Assembly (NCBI GenBank): GCA_018053685.1
Contig: JAGPKW010000005.1
Coordinates: forward strand, 1-17,935
Source of the DNA: Patescibacteria group bacterium
GTDB lineage: Bacteria; Patescibacteriota; Patescibacteriia; JAGPKW01
Length of the DNA: 17,935 nucleotides
Reading direction: 5' to 3'
This document shows, piece by piece, positions 12,976 to 17,935 of this stretch; position 1 is the first letter of the stretch, and every line of letters starts with the position of its first letter. A program made the translations under genes and the position numbers. The notes under the pieces are model-generated. The model was not told the DNA's origin and did not search any database. It saw nothing but the letters and a program-made list of their open reading frames with translations.

Positions 12976-15396
12976 TTAAAATGGACTATCTTTATCATTG
13001 TCTATGTTTTTTATTTTACCTGTATTCCCATTAAATGATAATATCTCCTCTATGCCAGCCTTCCCATCTCTATTCTTTAAGATAGTAACATATAATGTTT
13101 CTGTATTGTAATGATTATCTAATTTCCTAGCAATATCTGCCTGCTCCCCTTCACTACATATACCTTCAAATTTATTATTCCAAAAACCTACTATCAAATT
13201 AGCTACCCTCTCTATATCTCCCGCCTCACCTATTTTAGTTGGATGTATCTTTAGTAAATTTACAACCTCTCTATTGAATTGTGCTCCTAAAATAATTGGT
13301 AACCCCGTCTCTACTGCTACATCTTTTAAAGATATACATATCTGCTTTAACTCTTCTTGCCTTGAATAAGCCTTATACTTACCACTTGGTAAATATAAAA
13401 GCTGCATATAATCTATAAATATAGCCCCTGGATTGCCATTTTTATGCAAATACCTGATAGCATCTGATAACATATCAGAATTATAATCAGAATAATAAAT
13501 GTTTATTCTTTTAGTATCTATAAAATCTCTAAAGAATTTATCCTTTTCTGATATAAAATATTGCTCATAGTCTTTATTTATATATTTAGTACTACCAGTT
13601 GCTAAATAACTCCTTATACTCTTCCTGTTATTTTTGCTTATATCTTTATCTATATACGTATTTAATGTCTTCATTATAACACTATCTTTATCCTCCTCAT
13701 AGCTAAAAAAATAAAATTCCTTATCTTTATACTCTTTAGCTACGTTTAAAATTAAATTTATAAGCAATGATGTCTTACCATGCGAGGTTGGTGCTGCAAA
13801 AATACTAATAGCACCTGATGGTAATAACAAATCTTCATAATCATTATTTATTCCTATCTTATACCCAGACCTTAAATCCTCCTGCCTACTAGATAATCTG
13901 TTTTTTATATCCTTCTCACTTGTTGGTACCATTAACTTACTAAATTCAGTAATCTTATCTATTAATTTTATATCTTTTATCTTTACATCAATTAGTTCTA
14001 TAGCATCCTTAAAATCACCATTGTTTATTAGCTTTGTAGCCTCTGATATTACATTCACCAAATCTTTTCTTTGTCTATCTTTACCCATCTCAAATGTCAA
14101 TCTATCCATAGCCATAGATAATTCCTTCTCTGTAATACCATAGTCTTTTGTAAAACTTAAAGCCATAAAATTATTTATGTAAATATTTCTATCTATAAGA
14201 TCTGGTATAAGTGCACCCTCTTTTACTATATCATACACTAAATCATCTATTTGTTTTCTACTTAAATCTCCATTCTCCTCCTCTATCTTTGCATATTTAT
14301 CAAATATGTTATCCATTTTATACAAATAGTATATAATAGCCTTCCTTATACATTCTTTAAAAATATCTACTCCCTGCTCTTTTATCAGTCTATCTACATC
14401 TGTTTTCTCCCCTAAATCTGGCAAAGTAGCTATATAAACTTTATACACATCTTCATTTAAAATTATATCTATAGCATTATTTATCTTTTTATTTGTCTCC
14501 TCCTCTCTATCTGGTTCCCTATCAAAACATAATGTAAACTTCTGTACACCCCTTTTTACAGCATCTTTTATCTGATTAGAAGTTATACTACTACCTGCCA
14601 TAGCTACTACATTATCCACACCTTTTACAGTAGCAAAAAGAGCATCTAATTCACCCTCCACTATTACTAAATCTTTATTACCTTTTAGTCCAGAAATATT
14701 AAAAAAACCTTCTGATTTATCTAATCCTATAGAATTTAAATATTTTGGAATATCATTATTTATAGTCCTAAATTTAAAGCCTTTTAAAATACCACCTACC
14801 CTATAAGGTATGGTAAGATTATGAGTAATGCCTACACCACTAGGAAATTTTATAATTTCCTTTATAAGCTCTTCTGTATATCCTTTGTCTAACAAATGCT
14901 TTTTTAGTGAATTTATATTACCTATATATCCAAGCTCCATACCTTCTATATCATCATCTGTATACCCTCTGGAATATAAATATTCTTTTGTTTCATTAGA
15001 AGTTGTTAAAAGTTTAATAAAATAATTATTACATTCCTCTAATATTGAATTTTTTAATTTATATTTCTGATAATTTTCAGTGTTTACATTGTTAGGTAGA
15101 TTATACCCTACTATATTACATAAAGTCTTTACAGCAGTTATAAAATCTACATTATCCCGCCTCATTACATAGTCTACAATGCTTAAAACCTCCCCGCCTT
15201 GCTCAAGTATTAAATGTGGTTTATTTTTTGTTATTACTGTCTTATCGCTTCTATTATGAGGTCTACCATCTAAATATGTATTACTTCTCCATCCGTTTGA
15301 AAAACGTTTAAAATTGTGCTCTGGAAAAACTTTATCTATGCTTTCATAAATAGCTGGATAAAGTTCATTCTTTAAAAATTCTGTAATATCTACCAT
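12976..15396 (-). CDS. Primase-helicase fusion (TOPRIM and DnaB-like) (copy B)
   Basis: Identical to 4130-6550, with E247, D292 and D296 of TOPRIM and K541 and D662 of the helicase core all present. The C-terminal end is acidic (NIDNDKDSPF). A perfect DnaA-box-like TTATCCACA lies inside the coding sequence in both copies (near 5765 and 14611), most likely by chance. The protein would let the replicon prime without host DnaG, which fits a wide or unusual host range, though this is inference. Confidence 0.9.
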   Translation of the reverse strand: MVDITEFLKNELYPAIYESIDKVFPEHNFKRFSNGWRSNTYLDGRPHNRSDKTVITKNKPHLILEQGGEVLSIVDYVMRRDNVDFITAVKTLCNIVGYNLPNNVNTENYQKYKLKNSILEECNNYFIKLLTTSNETKEYLYSRGYTDDDIEGMELGYIGNINSLKKHLLDKGYTEELIKEIIKFPSGVGITHNLTIPYRVGGILKGFKFRTINNDIPKYLNSIGLDKSEGFFNISGLKGNKDLVIVEGELDALFATVKGVDNVVAMAGSSITSNQIKDAVKRGVQKFTLCFDREPDREEETNKKINNAIDIILNEDVYKVYIATLPDLGEKTDVDRLIKEQGVDIFKECIRKAIIYYLYKMDNIFDKYAKIEEENGDLSRKQIDDLVYDIVKEGALIPDLIDRNIYINNFMALSFTKDYGITEKELSMAMDRLTFEMGKDRQRKDLVNVISEATKLINNGDFKDAIELIDVKIKDIKLIDKITEFSKLMVPTSEKDIKNRLSSRQEDLRSGYKIGINNDYEDLLLPSGAISIFAAPTSHGKTSLLINLILNVAKEYKDKEFYFFSYEEDKDSVIMKTLNTYIDKDISKNNRKSIRSYLATGSTKYINKDYEQYFISEKDKFFRDFIDTKRINIYYSDYNSDMLSDAIRYLHKNGNPGAIFIDYMQLLYLPSGKYKAYSRQEELKQICISLKDVAVETGLPIILGAQFNREVVNLLKIHPTKIGEAGDIERVANLIVGFWNNKFEGICSEGEQADIARKLDNHYNTETLYVTILKNRDGKAGIEEILSFNGNTGKIKNIDNDKDSPF

Positions 15397-15399
15397 AAT

Positions 15400-16350
15400 T
15401 TAAAATATTTTATCTAACAACGCCTCCCCACTCCCCTGTAATCTTCTTATTTCATTTAAAGTAGACGTGTATATTTGAGTAGTAGATGGATTTGTATGTC
15501 TTAATGTAAACTGTACCATCTCCAACGTCCCACCGCCTATTAATATATTTACAGCCGTTGTATGTCTTAAACTATGTGCTGTAAAACATCTCTCATCAAG
15601 CCCTATCTCCTTTAAACCTTCTTTTACAATGTAACTTATAGTCCTGGTAGTTAATCTATTACCTTTGCTGTTATTAGAATTTGAAATAAATAAAGGTTCA
15701 CTGCCAGAAACCTTCCCCCTTGTATCCAGATACCTTCTAATAGGTTCAAATGTTTTATCTGTTAATATTACAAAATTGTCTTTATCCACTCTGCCTTTAC
15801 CTTGTATAAGTAAAACCCGCTGAGAGCCTTTAAATGTTATATCCTCCACGTTTGCTCTAACTACTTCAATAGTTCTTAAACCAGTTCGTAAAAGTAAGTT
15901 TACAATAGCATAATCTCTTATATCTTTATTAGAAAAATAATCTAATAATCTATTAATTTGCTCTACTGATAAAGGTCTCTTTCTAAAAGCCTGTATGCGA
16001 GTAGGAGATTTTACTCCTTTTGCAACGTTTGGATATATCTTATTACTTTCAGTCCACTCATAAAACTTTCTTACTACTGTTATATAACTACCTGCTGTTA
16101 AACTACTTTTACCTTTATTTAATAGTTCGTTTTTATACTCTAATACGTGCTGCCTTGTTATTTCATTTAAAGAATATCCATTCTTATATATCCAACTAAA
16201 ATATTGCTTTAATGTCCGCCTGTATGTGGATTTAGAGCTTTCTTTTACATCCTGCGAATTGATAAAAGTATCTACCAACTCGTCTATTTTTTGCATAATA
16301 GTTATAGCAATATTTTGCTCACTTTTTACTATCTCATTTATCTCATTCAT
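15400..16350 (-). CDS. Tyrosine recombinase, XerC/D type (copy B)
   Basis: Identical to 6554-7504 with the full R159-K185-H259-R262-H285-Y294 set. If it were an integrase for this array, one would expect attachment sites at the unit boundaries; the boundaries instead fall in the palindrome islands, and no clean pair of 11-base arms with a 6-8-base spacer repeats at all three. Its target therefore remains open. Confidence 0.92.
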   Translation of the reverse strand: MNEINEIVKSEQNIAITIMQKIDELVDTFINSQDVKESSKSTYRRTLKQYFSWIYKNGYSLNEITRQHVLEYKNELLNKGKSSLTAGSYITVVRKFYEWTESNKIYPNVAKGVKSPTRIQAFRKRPLSVEQINRLLDYFSNKDIRDYAIVNLLLRTGLRTIEVVRANVEDITFKGSQRVLLIQGKGRVDKDNFVILTDKTFEPIRRYLDTRGKVSGSEPLFISNSNNSKGNRLTTRTISYIVKEGLKEIGLDERCFTAHSLRHTTAVNILIGGGTLEMVQFTLRHTNPSTTQIYTSTLNEIRRLQGSGEALLDKIF

Positions 16351-16633
16351 TGCCTTTATTTTTTAGGGATTGTTCGTATTCGTATTTTAATAATTGTCTT
16401 TTTATAGTGTTCCAAGGTATTCCAAGTTCTTTTGATATGCTGTAAATAGTCCGCCCGTTTTTATACTCATTGTAATATTTCTCAATATCATAATTTTTAC
16501 TTTTTACTGCTCTTTTAGGATTGAATAAACGTCCGCATACATTACATATATATATTATATCCTCACCAGATTTATTATAGTATGATATGTTCTCACTATT
16601 ACAACGTGGACACTTATATATTTTTCTTTCCAT
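16343..16633 (-). CDS. Zinc-ribbon and HTH protein (copy B)
   Basis: Identical to 7497-7787. The start is fixed by the GGGGAGGT site six bases before the ATG at 16633. The eight-base overlap with the recombinase start is preserved. Spacing between the two CxxC pairs is 18 residues, within the normal range of a zinc ribbon. Confidence 0.85.
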   Translation of the reverse strand: MERKIYKCPRCNSENISYYNKSGEDIIYICNVCGRLFNPKRAVKSKNYDIEKYYNEYKNGRTIYSISKELGIPWNTIKRQLLKYEYEQSLKNKGNE

Positions 16634-16647
16634 AGTCTTACCTCCCC

Positions 16648-17028
16648 TCACTTATTAAAATTAATATTTCCAAGATATGCCTCCAACTCCGCCGTCTTAT
16701 ACATATCTGATTTTTTTATTACCTCCATCTCCTCAATGGTGCAATCCTCATAATATTTGCAATACGTTGTATCATAATTATTGTCAAAATTTAGGACACC
16801 AACCTCCCCATTAATATCATCATCACTTACAATATTTCCCATCTCATCAGTTATAATATCTTTACCATCTACCTTTTTGTAAAAGATTTCATTTATACGA
16901 AGCTTTTGAATTGCTTTGAAATCCATCTCCCCAAGATATGTTATTACATTAGGCTTTTTGTAATTATACCTTGATAAAGTGCCTATTTGAAAGGCTACTA
17001 CTAATTTTTTAAATTCCTGCGTTTCCAT
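16648..17028 (-). CDS. Unrecognised acidic 126-aa protein (copy B)
   Basis: Identical to 7802-8182. The acidic middle (DEMGNIVSDDDINGEVGVL) and TYCKYYEDCTIEEMEVIKK contain its only two cysteines, five residues apart. No known motif is recognised. It shares the single transcript starting near 17364. Confidence 0.75.
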   Translation of the reverse strand: METQEFKKLVVAFQIGTLSRYNYKKPNVITYLGEMDFKAIQKLRINEIFYKKVDGKDIITDEMGNIVSDDDINGEVGVLNFDNNYDTTYCKYYEDCTIEEMEVIKKSDMYKTAELEAYLGNINFNK

Positions 17029-17045
17029 AATTTTATTTTTTTTGG

Positions 17046-17354
17046 TTATTGTCCTATTAAATTTAAAAATTCCAAATAATCAGTCTCCTTCTCAAAGCAC
17101 CAGCCAGTTACATAAATAGGTAACATATATTTATCCTCTTTGCCTTCACAATTAAACCATCCATACACTCCCTCCATCTCCCTTTTAGTTTCATAAAAGT
17201 AATCTGGTGCCTCCTCCTCTGCAACTCTTTTTACATATTTTGCGTGCTTTTGTAAATATTCATAAGCAACGCCTTCAAAATATTTTTTATTTTTATTATT
17301 TATTTCCATACCATTATTGCTATTATTACTTTTGTTATGTTCTAATATTACCAT
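17046..17354 (-). CDS. First gene of the train, unrecognised 102-aa protein (copy B)
   Basis: Identical to 8200-8508. The N-terminal NNSNNGMEINNKNKK run is low-complexity, which makes the internal ATG at Met16 (17309) a credible alternative start. Two cysteines and several aromatic residues in the C-terminal third suggest a small folded domain, not a pure helix. Confidence 0.75.
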   Translation of the reverse strand: MVILEHNKSNNSNNGMEINNKNKKYFEGVAYEYLQKHAKYVKRVAEEEAPDYFYETKREMEGVYGWFNCEGKEDKYMLPIYVTGWCFEKETDYLEFLNLIGQ

Positions 17355-17368
17355 TTTTTTTATTTATA

Positions 17369-17400
17369 CAAATATACTAACATTTTTTGTTATTACCAAA
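17369..17400 (-). promoter_or_regulatory. Operon promoter (copy B)
   Basis: TTGGTA at 17394-17399 and TATATT at 17371-17376 with a 17-base spacer; as a Bacteroidota promoter, TTTG at 17397-17400 and TATATTTG at 17369-17376. A second intact promoter means both operons could be expressed. Confidence 0.6.
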
Positions 17401-17404
17401 TGTT
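17379..17404. promoter_or_regulatory. Inverted repeat overlapping the promoter, candidate operator (copy B)
   Basis: AACATTT (17379-17385) and AAATGTT (17398-17404) around 12 bases, covering the -35 box exactly as in copy A. Confidence 0.45.
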
Positions 17405-17423
17405 TTTATTACTTTTTTAATAC

Positions 17424-17510
17424 TTTTAGCTAAAATAATAAAATAATTACACTAATTTATATACGTATTTAGCTAAAACAATAATATAATTATACTAATT
17501 TATTTTGATA
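17424..17510. repeat. Imperfect tandem ~43-base direct repeat (copy B)
   Basis: Two TTTAGCTAAAA-led units at 17424-17467 and 17468-17510, the same as 8578-8664, located between the operon promoter and V3. Confidence 0.6.
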
Positions 17511-17548
17511 TAAATGTATATATAAAATTAAAGCAGGGAAGGGAAAAA

Positions 17549-17665
17549 ATGTCAGAAGCTAAAAAACAAACTTTAAAACAATATAATGAACCAACCGTTT
17601 TGTCCAAGTTGGACAAAACGGATACACCACATAATACGCAGAAAAAAATAGCAGAAGTTTGCTAA
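17549..17665 (+). pseudogene. ParB-like protein fragment in V3 (38 codons)
   Basis: This is the only island copy with a plausible start: ATG at 17549 with AGGGA a few bases upstream. It reads MSEAKKQTLKQYNEPTVL, one palindrome module in frame, then TPHNTQKKIAE, and breaks off to VC and TAA at 17663-17665, where V2 continues into the HTH. Unlike V1 and V2 it lacks the 23-base hairpin, and TPHN joins TQKKIAE directly. It is probably a truncated remnant; a functional short peptide cannot be excluded. Confidence 0.5.
17595..17621. repeat. Palindrome P6 (GT/AC, CCG type)
   Basis: Perfect 13-bp arms with outer CCGTTTT, variable GT/AC, core CCAA/TTGG and a central G at 17608. Confidence 0.95.
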
Positions 17666-17674
17666 CATACTAAT

Positions 17675-17687
17675 TATTAGCAAGTTA
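17675..17687 (+). repeat. 13-base direct repeat, left copy
   Basis: TATTAGCAAGTTA recurs exactly at 17848-17860, 173 bases away. The pair brackets the P7 module and the AT-rich dyad, as flanking repeats of an inserted or slipped segment would. Confidence 0.7.
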
Positions 17688-17704
17688 CTTTTTTGAAATG
17701 AACC

Positions 17705-17735
17705 ATCAGTTTTATCCAAGTTGGATAAAACTGAT
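17705..17735. repeat. Palindrome P7 (AT/AT member)
   Basis: Perfect 15-bp arms with outer ATCAGTTTT, variable pair AT on both sides (self-complementary) and a central G at 17720. The module before it is truncated to GAACC, preceded by unrelated sequence. Confidence 0.95.
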
Positions 17736-17787
17736 ACACCACATAATACAAGGTAGTGTAATAAAAATATAAACAAAAAAAAGAACG

Positions 17788-17820
17788 TTGTTAAAACATT
17801 GATATATATCAAAATAACAA
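17788..17820. repeat. AT-rich dyad
   Basis: TTGATATATATCAA (17799-17812) is a perfect 14-base palindrome inside outer arms TTGTTA (17788-17793) and TAACAA (17815-17820). CGTTGTTA also occurs as a direct repeat at 17786 and 17822. It may be a protein-binding or Xer-like site; unique to V3. Confidence 0.6.
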
Positions 17821-17847
17821 GCGTTGTTATAAGTGTAAGTAATAGAC

Positions 17848-17860
17848 TATTAGCAAGTTA
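17848..17860 (+). repeat. 13-base direct repeat, right copy
   Basis: Exact second copy of TATTAGCAAGTTA from 17675-17687. Confidence 0.7.
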
Positions 17861-17926
17861 TGTAAGTTATTGATAAACATTAATCTATAACAATAGAATT
17901 TATAGCAAAAAACAATATAATGAACC

Positions 17927-17935
17927 ATCAGTTTT
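17927..17935. repeat. Palindrome P8, cut by the window end
   Basis: ATCAGTTTT preceded by AACAATATAATGAACC matches the left arm and lead-in of the ATCAG-type modules; the rest lies outside the window. Confidence 0.75.

Larger units (their letters stand above)
9160..17548. repeat. Tandem element copy B (backbone)
   Basis: This is the second direct copy of the 8,389-base backbone, in the same orientation as copy A and separated from it by the 457-base island V2. One monomer would therefore be about 8.6 to 8.9 kb depending on which island it carries. Head-to-tail order is what homologous recombination between circular monomers, rolling-circle or theta multimers, or repeated integration at one site would give. 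Confidence 0.95.
17549..17935. other. Variable island V3 (open at the window end)
   Basis: At least 387 bases follow the backbone boundary. The start matches V1 (175-225) and the module up to 17657 matches V2. Then come unrelated AT-rich sequence, another palindrome module (P7), more unrelated sequence with a dyad at 17788-17820 and a 13-base direct repeat, and the beginning of yet another module cut by the window end. I see no gene in 17740-17910. Confidence 0.85.

Noticed and set aside
1..17935. tRNA, rRNA or riboswitch genes
   Set aside because: No stretch with the GC content or conserved elements of such RNAs was seen on either strand.

Overview
The window is very AT-rich DNA with standard-code genes. 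It is dominated by two direct tandem copies of one small replicon-like element. Copy A (314-8702) and copy B (9160-17548) lie exactly 8,846 bases apart. Their encoded proteins are identical, and every stretch of DNA I compared matched. A third, partial copy (2-103) matches only the last ~100 bases before the unit boundary. The layout fits a plasmid multimer, a tandem chromosomal array, or a concatenated long-read assembly of plasmid variants; the sequence alone does not decide.

Each unit is one minus-strand gene train of ten genes, read from high to low coordinates. The order is two unrecognised small proteins, a zinc-ribbon/HTH protein, a XerC/D-type tyrosine recombinase, a TOPRIM-primase/DnaB-type helicase fusion, an unrecognised 216-aa protein, an HTH/coiled-coil protein, a 66-aa protein, an unrecognised 276-aa protein, and finally a Rep_3-type replication initiator. 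Beyond rep lie four iterons (TATGGACTTCTGTGCA, mostly 21-base period) and 10-base AT-rich direct repeats, together a probable iteron origin. A plausible promoter (TTGGTA-17-TATATT, also readable as the Bacteroidota TTTG/TAnnTTTG type) with an overlapping inverted repeat sits just upstream of the first gene. I recognise no virion, conjugation, resistance or toxin genes, so the backbone looks like a cryptic replicon able to replicate and recombine.

The most interesting part is the short island between the operon promoter and the iterons: V1 104-313, V2 8703-9159, V3 17549 to the window end. The backbones look identical, but the three islands differ strongly and are mosaics of shared modules. 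They encode, on the plus strand, pieces of what looks like a ParB-like DNA-binding protein, each broken differently. They are studded with short perfect or near-perfect palindromes. One family (seven complete members and one cut by the window end) has a constant core CCAA-G/C-TTGG flanked by dinucleotides that differ between members yet stay complementary within each member. The 51-base module carrying this palindrome keeps the reading frame. A separate 23-base hairpin breaks the frame, and leaving it out restores it. This points to an actively rearranging hypervariable palindrome locus on an otherwise frozen replicon.

Host: extreme AT content, few Shine-Dalgarno sites, the TAnnTTTG-like promoter and the general character of the Rep and primase-helicase proteins suggest an AT-rich Bacteroidota-like host. 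One strong SD site (before the zinc-ribbon gene) and the equally good sigma-70 reading keep other AT-rich gut or host-associated bacteria possible. This assignment is tentative.
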